Shown here piece by piece: positions 20,693-32,189 of a DNA stretch of 64,000 bases. The notes beneath the pieces were generated by a model. The model was not told the DNA's origin. It did not search any database and was given only the letters and a program-made list of their open reading frames with translations. How positions within the stretch are numbered: position 1 is the first letter of the stretch; every line of letters starts with the position of its first letter. Origin of the DNA: Hevea brasiliensis. Lineage: Eukaryota; Streptophyta; Magnoliopsida; Malpighiales; Euphorbiaceae. A program made the translations under genes and the position numbers. The stretch spans positions 73,087,652 to 73,151,651 of the forward strand of contig NC_079496.1 in assembly GCF_030052815.1 (NCBI RefSeq), written 5' to 3'.

Positions 20693-23039
20693 CCTAGCAA
20701 CACAAAAAAGTGTTCTTACACCTTGGCAAGTCTTTTGGGAGCAAAAAGGAAAGGAAAGGAGGAACCCTAGCAAGTGAGAAATCTCATTCCATAAGAGGTT
20801 AGTGACCAAAACCTTAAATTTCAATTCAATTTCATGTTTAAGCACTATATTGGTGATTAAATGACAAAGAAACTTGATGAAAGACATTGGTATGCCATCC
20901 CTTATTTCTGGCATCCATGGTTAGGTTTTGATGGTGTTGAATTTAATGAAGTTAAAAGGGTATTAGGGCTGCCCACAATATGTATTTCCTAAGTAGATTG
21001 ATGAAATAAAGTGAAAATGCATGATTTCGAAATTGTTGAGTTAGGGTTTAGGTTGAAGAATGAGATTTGATCTTGTGATGATGGAAGTAGGTTATAATGG
21101 TCAATTAGTGACCATTTGGTTTAGTTTTAACCAGAAATGAAGTGAATTGGGTTGTGGGCTTTGAGGTTGGAGTGGCTGCCTTGTGTAACCTGCAGGTTTG
21201 GCTATGAGTCCAGCCTGTTTGGACAGCCATAACTTGAATTGTAGAGGTTCAATTGGTGTTTGGCCAATTGAAAATGAAACTAGACACATAATAGCACAAC
21301 TTTGATGAAGAAACCATGCCCAGAAAACCAAACCAACTTGACCAAAAGTTTGCCCTAATCCGGGTGACCTGCAATCTGCCTGGGCAAAATGACCAAATAA
21401 ATAGTGTTTGGTCATTTGACCATAACTCAATGTAGAAAGGTCCAATTGACCTGAAATTTTACCAGCAACAAGGTGACATATAGACCAACAACTTTCATGA
21501 AGAAATCTGACCCAAATTATGACCATAACCTAGTCAAATTGCCAACCAAACTTGAGTCACCAAATCTGGCAGAACCAGTTTTGCCCAGAAATTTGGAATC
21601 TGTCCAATCCGGCCAGTTATGGTATTTAGGCCATAACTTGAGCTACAAAACTCCAAACGGAGTGATTCAAAAAAAGAAATTCATCTAGACAAAATAAGGA
21701 ACAACTTTCATGTTGATCACTATTCCAAATTTCTACTACAAATATGACTAATGGAATAGTAAAGACATAGCATGAAAACTGAAATTTTTGTCTAATTATC
21801 ATTAAGCTTAGAGATGGTATTGGCAACCAATACCAACAAGTTTTAAATGCAAAATGTGGTTTATTTATGATAATTAAACTAATTTACCTATTATCAATAC
21901 AAAAGTCAAAATTTTGGTTGACTAGTGAAATGAATAGTAGTCATAAAAATTTCAATTTCAAAGAATTACACAAATAAAAAGTGTTAAATGCCCTAGTAGG
22001 CCTAATGTGATTGGTTGGATAGTTTGGCATGCCAATAGGGTTCTGTTAGGAGTACTGCATTTGGCCTCATGCCATTCTGTATTTCATGGCTTCCCATGCC
22101 ATTCTGTGACATAATAGCCTTTGGCTATGATATTGAGTTGTTATACTTGAGTTTAATCCCCGATAATTATTACAGCTTATTAGCTATTCTGTTGCACACC
22201 GGGAGACACAATGTGACCGATGGTGTGATGGTCCGAGGTACTTAGTACCCAGTGCCAGTTTACCTGTTTATCTAGTCCAGTTGACTAAGTTAGGTTACTC
22301 GGGCAATGTTAATAAATCTTACCTAACTTCAATCGAATAACACTGCAATAAATATCAGAAACTAAGTCTACCCAGAAATGTAAACATACATTTTGCATAA
22401 TTTATTTTATTTTTTTTTATATTGTCACCACTAAGCAGAATTGCTTAGCGCGTCGCTTTTGCCACGCGCAGGTACTGGAGACACAGCTGGGGAGTCCAGC
22501 AGGCCACACACTGGGTGAGCCTTCATATCAGCTCTCAGAGTTCAGAGTCACCTCACATTGTACTGCATTTGGTAGGACATTAGGCCATCTGGGATATTTT
22601 GATATTTTGATATTTTGTATTTTGTAAACTTTTGTTATGTACATTATAAACTCATGTAATCATATTTTTGCTGTAATTATCTATGAACTGTGTTCAGAAA
22701 TAAATATGAGTATTTCTCATTGAATTTGGTATGATATGAGATGAATGTAAATTTTGAGATATTGAAGTGAATTGAGAATATATTGGAGGTTGACTGAGAA
22801 TAATATGATGATATTATTGGAAGTGTTTTTAAACAGGTTCAGAAGAACTATTTTCCAATTTATAGCTGGCACTCTGCCGGATTTTCTATAAAATTTGCGG
22901 AAAAATTTAGATTTATCAAAAAAATTGTAAATAAATGAATAAAAAGGGATTAATTGAAATTGAAACATGAATTGATGTTCCGACACACTGAGTGACATAA
23001 CTTACTCGACCACACTGTAGACGGGTAAGGGGTGTCACA
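20693..23039 (+). repeat. 5' LTR of element B, right portion
   Basis: Starts mid-LTR at CCTAGCAACAC, the insertion point of element A, and ends GGGGTGTCACA. It contains the recurring CATAACT modules listed separately and the conserved right end (GTAGACGGGTAAGGGGTGTCACA region). Confidence 0.95.
21227..21720 (+). repeat. Diverged direct-repeat modules (CCATAACT ... AACTTTCATGAAGAAA) in Tekay LTR
   Basis: Three modules of 90-95 nt (21227-21321, 21420-21513, 21631-21720) and a partial one at 21519. Each starts CCATAACT, then has TGTAGA or CTACAAAA, then TCCAATTG or TCCAAACG, an A/T-rich middle with TAGACA, and ends with CAACTTT-ATG. The same layout is in the LTRs of D and E, in F (about 60213-60740) and, reversed, in H (39430-39560). 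Confidence 0.7.
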
Positions 23040-23044
23040 TTTAG

Positions 23045-23056
23045 TGGTATCAGAGC
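23045..23056 (+). other. Primer-binding site of element B
   Basis: TGGTATCAGAGC, complementary to the initiator tRNA-Met 3' end, five bases (TTTAG) after the 5' LTR. Confidence 0.95.
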
Positions 23057-23166
23057 ATCGGTTTAGGCGTTTCTGGGCCTAGATAGAGTACATACCATTG
23101 CATTGCATTTGTAAATGTTGAGGTGACACTGATGCAGTTTGTTTGTCTTCTTATTTTGAATAGGAC

Positions 23167-24236
23167 ATAAATCACCTTATGAAAAGCGATTGATGAAGAG
23201 GTGGAGAGTCATGCTCCACCAAGGGTTGAGTCTGAGGGCAGGGGAGAATCTGCTCCACCAACAGCTGAGGCACCTACTCAACCTCAGTTTGCACTATTTT
23301 AACAAAAGACCGAATTCTATCGGCAAATGATGGGGGCAATTCCACCACCACAACCATAGCCACAACCTCCACCAGCCCCACAGAAGTCCCATTTAGAGAA
23401 ATTGCGAAAACATGGGGCTGTAGACTTCTTTGGAAAGAGGGAGGATGATCCCATGGCTGCAGAAAATTGGTTGGACAGAACCATCAGTCTTGAAAGCAAT
23501 GACCGCACCTGAGCAGAACCTGGTGGGTGCTGTGTCCCTACTTCAGGATGACGCATATCAGTGGTGGGACACAGTAACTAGTGAGGTGCAATCTGAACGG
23601 ATCACTTGGGAATTCTTCCTTGCGGAGTTCAGGAAGAAATACATTAGCAAAGTGTATTTAGAGGAGAGAAGAAGGGAATTTATCAGTCTGAGATAGAGAC
23701 AGTTGTCAGTGGCTGAGTATGAGTGTGAATTTGTCCGACTGAGCCGGTATGGGAGGGAGATAGTCCCTACTGAGGCAGAGAGGTGCAGACGGTTTGAGGA
23801 AGGGCTCAATGACAACATCAAAGTCATGATCACAGCACTGGAGATTACGGATTTTTCTAAACTGGTGGATGCTGCATCAAAAGTGGAAAGGGTTAGAATC
23901 AATGAGCAAAATAGAAGGGAAAGACAGCAGAAGAGAGGTCCGGGTCAGTCCAGTGCACTCTCTGCTCCCAGCAAGAAGAGTAAGGGTCCTCCTGCTAAGA
24001 GTTCAGGACCACCATAGGGTCGTGGTCGATCTCGGGGCGCACCACAGTTTACACCTAGGAGAGGCCAGTCCACACCATCAATGGGCAGCTCTCCAGGGAC
24101 GGTGTTTAGGGGACCAGCCCCTGCATCTTCTGCTTGTCAATACTATCAGAAGTGGCATAAGGGGGAGTGTTGGCGAGTGACCGGTGCATGCTTACGATGT
24201 GGATCGACAGAACACCAGATCAAGAATTGTTCGAAG
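23167..24236 (+). pseudogene. gag: Gag of element B, broken
   Basis: The start codon seen in copy D (ATG at 49142) is ATA here, and the next codons are shifted. A Pro-rich N-terminus is followed by the gag core (from about 23430: AYQWWDTVTSEVQSERITWE), then QLSVAEYECEFVRLSRYGRE to 23900, a basic Lys/Ser-rich linker and a zinc knuckle C-X2-C-X4-H-X4-C (24189-24230). Defects include a small deletion near 23488 that shifts frame, TAG at 23357-23359, 23695-23697 and 24015-24017. The TAGs at 23357 and 24015 are shared with copy D. Gag would form the virus-like particle. Confidence 0.85.
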
Positions 24237-27200
24237 AGGACTACTACTATTGCCCCAACACAAACTGACAGGCCTGCTCCTGCACCACAAAGGGGTAGGA
24301 AACCTTGTAAACCTGAGACAGCTGGTCCATCACTGAGGCCTGCATCTGAGTTAGCTGAGAGGCCAGACACTAGAATACCAGCCAGGGCTTATGCCATCAG
24401 AGCTCAGGAGGAGCAAGATGCCCCGGATGTCATCAGGGGTACGTTTTCCCTCTACAACACTTCTGTACATGCATTGGTGGATCCAAGATCCACTCATTCC
24501 TACATTTGCATCAAACTACCCATAGAGAGGGGAGTTTCAATAGAGGAGAGTGATCAAGACATTCTGGTCACAAATCCACTAGGCCACAGTGTGGTAGTGA
24601 ATAAGGTGTATAAAGGGTGCTCGTTGAGGATTCAGGGGCATGAATTCTCATCAGACCTAATTGAATTGCCCTTCCACGAGTTTGACGTGATTTTGGGAAT
24701 AGACTGGTTGTCACTTCATCAGGCAATAGTTGATTGCAAATTGAAGAGGATTTCTCTGATAACTTCTGAGGGTAATGAGATCACTGTTGTGGGTGAAAGG
24801 ACATATTTCCTGTCCAATGTTATCTCAGCCACAGTTGCAAGAAGATTGATGAGAAAAGGCTGTGAAGCTTACCTAGCACACGTGGTGGATACTAGGCAAG
24901 CTAAGCCAAATTTGTGTGATATACCCACAGTAAGAGACTTCCCAGATGTGTTTCCTGAGGAGTTGCCTGGTGTACCACCAGAAAGGAAAGTCGAGTTTGC
25001 TATTAAGGTAATGCTGGGTACAACACCATTTCTATTGCTCCTTATAGGATGGCACCCACTGAATTGAGGGAGTTGAAAATTCAGTTGCAAGAGTTGCTTG
25101 ATAAGGGGTTCATACGCCCCAGTGTGTCACCATGGGGAGCTCCGGTGCTATTTGTGAAGAAGAAGGATGGAACCTTGTGTATTGATTACCGGCAGTTGAA
25201 TAAAGTAACTGTGAAGAATAAATATCCATTGCCCAGAATTGATGATCTGTTTGATCAGTTGAAGGGAGCCGGTGTATTTTCAAAAATTGATCTCAGTTCA
25301 GGGTATCATCAGTTGAGGGTAAAAGATGCAGATGTGTCAAAAACTGCATTCAGAACCCGGTATGGGCACTATGAATTTCTAGTGATGCCGTTTGGGTTAA
25401 CAAATGCACCAGCAGCATTTATGGACCTTATGAACCGTATCTTCCATCCATACTTAGATCGGTTTGTAGTGGTCTTTATTGATGATATCCTGGTGTATTC
25501 CAAGACCAGGGAAGAACATGATGAACATTTGAGGATTGTTCTGCAAACCCTGCGAGAAAAGAAGCTGTATGCTAAGTTGTCCAAGTGTGATTTTTGGATG
25601 AGTGAGATCTCTTTTCTTGGACACATAGTGTCAGCTGAGGGGATTAGAGTAGATCCCAAAAAGATAGAAGCAGTGATGGAATGGAAGCCTCCTAGAAATA
25701 CAACTGAGGTCAGAACTTTCTGGGCTATTTGGATACTCTGTAAGATTTGTGAAGGGGTTCTCTCTTATAGCTGCTCCAATGACCAAGTTGTTGCATAAGA
25801 ATGTGAAATTTGGCTGGAACGACAAGTGCCAAGCCAGTTTTGAGAGGTTGAAGGCTATGCTGACAGAAGCACCAGTGTTAACACAGCCAGTGTTGGGAAA
25901 GGACTTTGTGGTCTATAGTGATGCCTCGCATAATGGGCTAGGGTGTGTATTGATACAAGAGGGGAAAGTGGTCGCCTATGCTTCTAGGCAGCTAAGGCCA
26001 CATGAACAGAATTACCCTACCCATGATCTAGAGCTCGTAGCAATTATCTTCGCACTGAAGATATGGAGGCACTACTTATATGGTGAAAAGTGCTACATTT
26101 ACACATACCACAAAAGTCTAAAATATTTGCCAACCCAGAAGGAGTTCAACCTTAGACAAAGGCGATGGATTGAGTTCCTGAAGGACTATGATTGTGTGAT
26201 AGATTATCATCCTAGGAAAGCAAATGTAGTGGCTGATGCTTTGAGTAGGAAGTCCATCACAGCTTTAAGATCACTAAATGCCTATCTATCCTTAGCTCAA
26301 GATGGAGCTATTTTGGCTGAGTTGCAAGTGAGGCCAACCCTACTACAGCAAATACAAGATGGGCAGAGGGCAGATGAAAAACTAATGGCTATTGTGGGTA
26401 AAATTTCTGAGGGGAAGGAAACTGAATATGAGGTGAAAGAAGATGGTTGTCTATATTATAGAGGAAGAGTGTGTGTACCAGATGATGGGGAACTGAAGAC
26501 TAATATTCTAAATGAAGCACACACTAGTGTTTATGCTATGCATCCGGGGAGCACAAAAATGTATAATGATTTTAAGCTTCATTATTGGTGGCCTGGTATG
26601 AAGAGGGATATAGCTGACTATGTGACTAAGTGTTTGACATGTCAGCAAGTTAAGGCAGAACATCAAGTTCCATCGGGTTTGTTACAGCCTATAAACATAC
26701 CTGAATGGAAATGGGATCGGGTCACTATGGATTTTGTTAGTGGTCTACCCCTCACCCAAAGGAAGCATGATGCATTATGGGTAATAGTGGATAGATTGAC
26801 GAAGTCAGCACATTTTCTGCCAGTTAGGACTGACTACTCACTGGAGAAGCTAGCAGAATTATATATCAGTGAGATAGTTAGACTGCATGGAATCCCACTT
26901 TCTATCATATCTGACTGAAACCCAAGGTTTACATCAAGATTCTGGAAGAAGTTGCATGAATCCTTGGGTACACAACTCCATTTCAGCACAGCTTTCCATC
27001 CTCAGACGGATGGGCAATCAGAAAGAGTAATCCAGGTAAACAACTGAAACCAATTGAACTAATTCAAATATTGAACTGAAATGATAATAATAACATGAAA
27101 TATATGTCAGGTCCTTGAGGATATGCTGAGGAGTTGTGTCATTGAGTTTGAGGGAAGTTGGGATAGATATCTTCCACTGGCAGAATTTGCATACAACAAT

Positions 27201-27849
27201 AGCTATCAAGCTAGCATCCAAATGGCCCCGTATGAAGCAGTGTATGGGAGGAAATGTAGAACTCTAGTGTGCTGGACTGAATTGGGCGAAGATAAGCTAG
27301 TAGGGCCAGACCTGGTGAAACAGATTGAGGAAAAAGTGAAAATAATCAAAGCTAACCTGAAGATTGCCTCCGATAGAAAGAAGTCTTATGCTGACCTGAA
27401 GAGAAAAGAGATAGAGTATACAGTTGGTGATAAAAGTGTTTCTCAAAGTCTCACCATGGAAGAAAATACTAAGGTTTGGAAGAAAGGGTAAGTTGAGCAC
27501 TAGGTTCATTGGCCCATATGAAGTCATTGAACGTGTGGGACCAGTAGCCTACAGGCTAGCTTTACCACCAGAGCTAGACAAGATCTACAATGTGTTCCAT
27601 GTGTCTATGCTAAGACGATACCGCTCAGATAATTCACATGTCATCTCCATGGAAAAAATTGAAGTACAACCGGATTAGACATATGAAGAGGAACCCATAC
27701 GGATCCTGGCTCGGGAAGTAAAAGAGTTGAGGCATAAGCAGATTCCACTGGTGAAAGAGCTTTGGAAGCACCACAACATCGAGGAGGCAACTTGGGAAAG
27801 TGAAGAGATGATGAGGCAACAGTTCCCTCAACTGTTTTGCATCAGGTAA
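24237..27849 (+). pseudogene. pol: Pol of element B: protease, RT, RNase H, integrase, chromodomain; several lesions
   Basis: Protease: active-site DPG is DPR here (24480-24488, GGA to AGA), while copy D keeps DPG. RT (about 25049-25640) keeps VDYRQLNK and the FIDD box (25475-25486). Near 25716-25750 a small deletion shifts frame. RNase H (25905-26250): first Asp (YSDAS), Glu (LELVAI) and last Asp (VADALSR) are present, but the Asp before HKSLKYL is Tyr (26106-26108). Integrase: HHCC finger, first Asp in MDFVSGLP, second Asp in IISD directly before a TGA (26916-26918) that is CGA in copy D, Glu in GQSERVIQ. A 75-bp intron-like insert follows (27036-27110). One inserted A near 27431 shifts frame. 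The C-terminus is a chromodomain (about 27650-27835), which in this lineage directs integration to heterochromatin. Confidence 0.9.
27036..27110 (+). other. Putative intron in integrase of element B
   Basis: GTAAAC...ATGTCAG, 75 bp, AT-rich with in-frame stops, between codons VIQ and VLEDML. Removing it restores the reading frame in phase 0. Copy D has a 74-bp counterpart at exactly the same place (53007-53080) with clearly different sequence. Confidence 0.7.
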
Positions 27850-27872
27850 ATTTCGAGGACGCAATTTTTATT

Positions 27873-27885
27873 AGAGGGGAAGAGT
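27873..27885 (+). other. Polypurine tract of element B
   Basis: AGAGGGGAAGAGT immediately before the 3' LTR; the same tract precedes the 3' LTR of D (53838-53850). It primes plus-strand DNA synthesis. Confidence 0.9.
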
Positions 27886-30800
27886 TGTAACATCCTCATT
27901 TTAGCTAGACCGTACAGTCTACTGTTCCGGTGACCAATGTCGGTCCGGGCAGCTAGAATGTTTGAAATTATAAATAGACTAGAGTGAGGAGTTATTAAGT
28001 AACTAAATAATGCTCATAAAAATCAAAGAAAAATTTTAGAAACCAAATACACTAAGGTTAAACGAGCCGAAACACCAGGGATGGGTAACCCGAAAGGGAA
28101 GTGACGGTGAAGGCCGTTAGCAGCCCTAAACCAGGGGGAAAAATTATAAAATAATTTTTGAGACTCCAGAGAAGGGTTATTGAGGTTCTTATGGCATTAG
28201 AATGCCAAGAAAATACTTAGAAAAATTTTTCTATCGGTACACACAATTTTGGCTCGATAAGCCAAACGGAGGGCATTTTGGTCATTTCATCTTCAGAGAT
28301 GATTTTTGACCAACTTGTCCATTTATGTAAATGAATTATATGACATAAAATATGAATAAATGTTGTTAAAAATTTAATTGAAATTAAATAGACAAGAAAT
28401 GGTGAGAAATTGAAAGAAAATGGAATAATGACATCATAATGATGTCATTAAAATTCTCCCAACCAATAAAATCTTGACACATGGCATAATCTTATTTAAA
28501 AGAGGCTAAATGGGCAGAAAATGAAAAAAAAAAATCAGAATACCTTCTCCTTTCTTCTTCTTGGCGTCACCACCTCCTCCATAGCTAACCAAAACCAAGC
28601 TTTTCAAAGCTTGATTCCACCACTTTCTACCCAACAAAACCCTAACCTAGCAATACAAAAAAGTGTTCTTACACCTTGGCAAGTCTTTTGGGAGCAAAAA
28701 GGAAAGGAAAGGAGGAACCCTAGCAAGTGAGAAATCTCATTCCATAAGAGGTTAGTGACCAAAACCTTAAATTTCAATTCAATTTCATGTTTAAGCACTA
28801 TATTGGTGATTATATGACAAAGAAACTTGATGAAAGACATTGGTATGCCATCCTTTATTTTTGGCAGCCATGGTTAGGGTTTGATGGTATTGAATTTAAT
28901 GAAGTTAAAAGGGTATTAGGGCTGGCCACAATATGTATTTGCTAAGTAGATTGATGAAATAAAGTGAAAATGCATGATTTTGAAATTGTTGAGTTAGGGT
29001 TTGGGTTGAAGAAAGAGATTTGATCTTGTGATGATGGAAGTAGGTTATAATGGTCAATTAGTGACCATTTGGTTTAGTTTGAACCAGAAATGAAGTGAAT
29101 TGGGTTGTGGGATTTGAGGTTGGAGTGGCTGCCTTATGTAACCTGCAGGTTTGGCTATGAGTCCAGCCTGTTTGGACAGTCATAACTTCAATTGTAGAGG
29201 TTCAATTGGTGTTTGGCCAATTGGACATGAAACTAGACACATAATGGCACAACTTTGATGAAGAAACCATGCCCAGAAAAGCAAACCAACTTGACCAAAA
29301 GTTTGCCCTAATCCGGGTGACCTGCAATCTGCCTGAGCAAAATGACCAAATAAACAGTGTTTGGTCATTTGGCCATAACTCAATGTAGAAAGGTCCAATT
29401 AACCTGAAATATTACCAGAAACAAGGTGACATATAGACAAACAACTTTCATGAAGAAACCTGACCCAAATTATGACCATAACCTAGTCAAATTGCCAACC
29501 AAACTTGAGTCACCAAATCTGGCAGAACCAGTTTTGCCCAGAAATTTGGAATCTGTCCAATCCGGCAAGTTATGGTATTTAGGTCATAACTTGAGCTACA
29601 AAACTCCAAATGGAGTGATTCGAAAAAAGAAATTCATCTAGACAAAATAAGGAACAACTTTCATGTTGATCACTTTTCCAAATTTTCACTTCAAATATGA
29701 CTAATGGAACAGTAAAGACAAAGCATGAAAACTGAAATTTTTGTCTAATTATCATTAAGCTTAGAGATGGTATTGGCAACCAATACCAACAAGTTTTAAA
29801 TGCAAAATGTGGTTTATTGATGATAATTAAACTAATTTACCAATTATCAATGCAAAAGTCAATATTTTGGTTGACTAGTGAAATGAATAGTAGTCATACA
29901 AATTTCAATTTCAAAGAATTACACAAATAAAAAGTGTTAAATGCCCTAGTAGGCCTAATGTGATTGGTTGGATAGTTTGGCATGCCAATAGGGTTCTGTT
30001 AGCAGTACTGCATATGGCTTCATGCCATTCTGTATTTCATGGCTTCCCATGCCATTCTGTGACATAATAGCCTTTGGCTATGATATTGAGTTGTTATACT
30101 TGAGCTTAATCCCCGATAATTATTACAGCTTATTAGCTGTTCTGTTGCACACCGGGAGACATAATGTGACCGATGGTGTGATGGTCCGAGGTACTTAGGA
30201 CCCAGTGTTAGTTTACCCGTTTATCCAGTCCAGTTGACTAAGTTAGGTTACTCGGGCAATGTTAATAAATCTTACCAAACTTAAATCGAATAAAACTGAA
30301 ATAAATATCAAAAATTAAGTCTACCCAGAAATGTAAACATACATTCTACATAATTTATTTTATTTTTTTTATTTTGTCATCACTAAGCAGAATTGCTTAG
30401 CGCGTCGCTTTTGCCACGTGCAGTCGGAGACACGGTGGGGAGTCAAAGAGTCGCACTGCTCGGGTGAGCCTTCAATCTGTACTCAGAGTTCAGAGTCACC
30501 TCACATTGTAGTGCATTTGGTAGGACATTAGGCCATCTAGGATATTTTGATATTTTGATATTTTGTATTTTGTAAACTTTTGTTATGTACATTATAAACT
30601 CATGTAATCATATTTTTGCTGTAATTATCTATGAACTGTGTTCATAAATAAATATGAGTATTTCTCATTGAATTTGGTATGATATGAGATGAATGTAAAT
30701 TTTGAGATATTGAAGTGAATTGAGAATATATTGAAGGTTGACTAAGAATGATATGATGATATTATTGGAAGTGTTTTTAAACAGGTTCAGAAGAATTGTT

Positions 30801-30987
30801 TTCCAATTTATAGCCGGCACTCTGCCGGATTTTCTATAAAGTTTACGGAAAAATTTAGATTTATCAAAAAATTTGTAAATAAATGAATAAAAAGGGATTA
30901 ATTGAAATTGAAACATGAATTGATGTTCCGACACACTGAGTGACATAACTTGCTTGGCTACACTGTAGACGGGTAAGGGGTGTCACA
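27886..30987 (+). repeat. 3' LTR of element B
   Basis: 3102 bp, TGTAACATCC...GGGGTGTCACA. A TATA-like TTATTTAAAAG lies near 28491-28501, ahead of a leader with a CTTCTTCTT stretch. The hairpin at 28102-28119 and the CATAACT modules (from about 29179) are present. Confidence 0.95.
28102..28119 (+). other. Conserved hairpin in Tekay LTR (B copy)
   Basis: TGACGG-TGAAGG-CCGTTA: six pairs including one G-T wobble, loop of six. Counterparts with different stem sequences are in D, E and F. Confidence 0.6.
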
Positions 30988-32189
30988 GAATAGCTGTCTA
31001 TATATCTCATATCTAGCATTCCTGCTGTGCTCACCATACAACTCTTGTAGGTGAAGGAGGATCTCACTTGCGCTCTGCATGTTCTCATACTACTTCTGTA
31101 ACTCATTACTCATGGAAGCAAGCATATAACACTTAGCTCTCATATCAAGCTCCTTCCACTTGTCCAAAGTTTTATGTTCCTCTTGAGTGGCCTCTGGAGG
31201 TAAGGGACCAGGAACATTTGAGTCTAAAACATATCCTATATGCTCAAGGTTCAGGACAAGTTTCAAATTTCTTAGCCAATCAGACAGATTAGGTCCTGTC
31301 AACCTATTGTGATCAAGTATTGATGAGAATCAAGCTACATATATGCCAAAGGATTTCATCCAAGGTCCAATTACTAGAGCTAGAGCTAAATCACTTCAGA
31401 ATTTAATTTGTGAAATCTTAAGGAGCAACGATTATAAGCTGGAATGGCATGAAGAAAATTATAAAGGATTAAATTTGGTGAAAATTAAACTTGGAAGTGA
31501 CCAGGTATCATGTCCAGCATTAGCTTACATGGAATAACCTGTGGACATGCATGCACCAGATCCAACCCATGTACATGCATCTGATGGCACCTTTTTGAAA
31601 GAAAATTCCTTGCTGTTATAAGCACCTCTCTTTTGGACTTAAATGCCCTTATTTTCTGCTGTATTAAATTTACTTTTTGTTAGGAGTTTTTAGTCTTTTG
31701 ATAGATTAATTTTTGTTTGGACTTAAAGCTCCTTGCAGCTGCTATTAAAGGAGGGATATTTTTGTCTTTAGCTTTGGAGCCAAGAGACTATAAATACAAG
31801 TGTAATAAGTGAGTGGAGGACACACTTTGAATATTAATGAAAGATTGTTTTTGCTCCATTAGTGAGTAAATTGGCTGTTGCCTTTATTATTGTGAAGCTC
31901 ATTAACTTGTTGAGATTTCTATCTTACAAGGTTTAATGTGCATAATATTCTTGGTTTATTCATTCTCCATATGAATTAGGTCAAGAATCCCATTTCTAAC
32001 ATTTTCTTTGAATTACACAACAATCTGATTGTGCTGGCTCAAAGAATCAAATTCATACATATTGATTTAGTGTTTTCCATATTGTTCCTTTAATTCTTGA
32101 ATGTGGGTTTTCAAGTTACTAGTTACTTAAGGGTTCACATCAAGTATGCTTGCAAGGATATTGGATGGTGGTGGTTGTTCTATGCTCAT
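30988..32189 (-). pseudogene. gag: Gag of copia element C, split by solo LTR S and cut by element B
   Basis: From ATG at 32189 the frame encodes MSIEQPPPSNILASIL, then is interrupted by S (31321-32142), and resumes as LTGPNLSDWLRNLKLVLNLE, LDKWKELDMRAKCYMLASMS and LHLQELYGEH, ending at the B junction. This is the UBN2-type copia gag N-terminus that forms the capsid. A small frame change occurs near 31090. The stretch matches gag of G closely. Confidence 0.85.
31321..32142 (+). mobile_element. Solo LTR S (822 bp)
   Basis: Inserted in gag of C: flanked on both sides by AGTAT (31316-31320 and 32143-32147), and copy G has this sequence uninterrupted. Ends are TGATG...CATCA, a perfect 5-bp inverted repeat. 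TATAAATA at 31789-31796 suits an LTR promoter. An open frame at 31343-31537 (65 codons, GPITRARAKSLQ) resembles the polyprotein tail of some Ty3/gypsy elements, suggesting that coding runs into this LTR. No internal domain remains. Confidence 0.85.

Larger units (their letters stand above)
20693..30987 (+). mobile_element. Element B: Tekay/Del-type chromovirus (Ty3/gypsy), 5' LTR interrupted by element A
   Basis: LTR remnant 20693-23039 matches 28646-30987 of the 3' LTR. The initiator tRNA-Met primer site, gag with CCHC knuckle, PR-RT-RNH-IN order and a C-terminal chromodomain identify a chromovirus of the Tekay type. The rest of the 5' LTR lies left of element A, outside the window. After the 3' LTR comes GAATA, which in the uninterrupted relative G (44797-44801) is at the same place in copia gag, so B inserted in the gag of C with GAATA as target duplication. 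The two LTRs differ by about two bases per 60 by eye, so B is fairly young, yet its pol is already broken. Confidence 0.93.

Noticed and set aside
23045..23056. tRNA fragment (also at 38144, 49019 and 3057)
   Set aside because: These match tRNA 3' ends only and adjoin LTRs; they are primer-binding sites.
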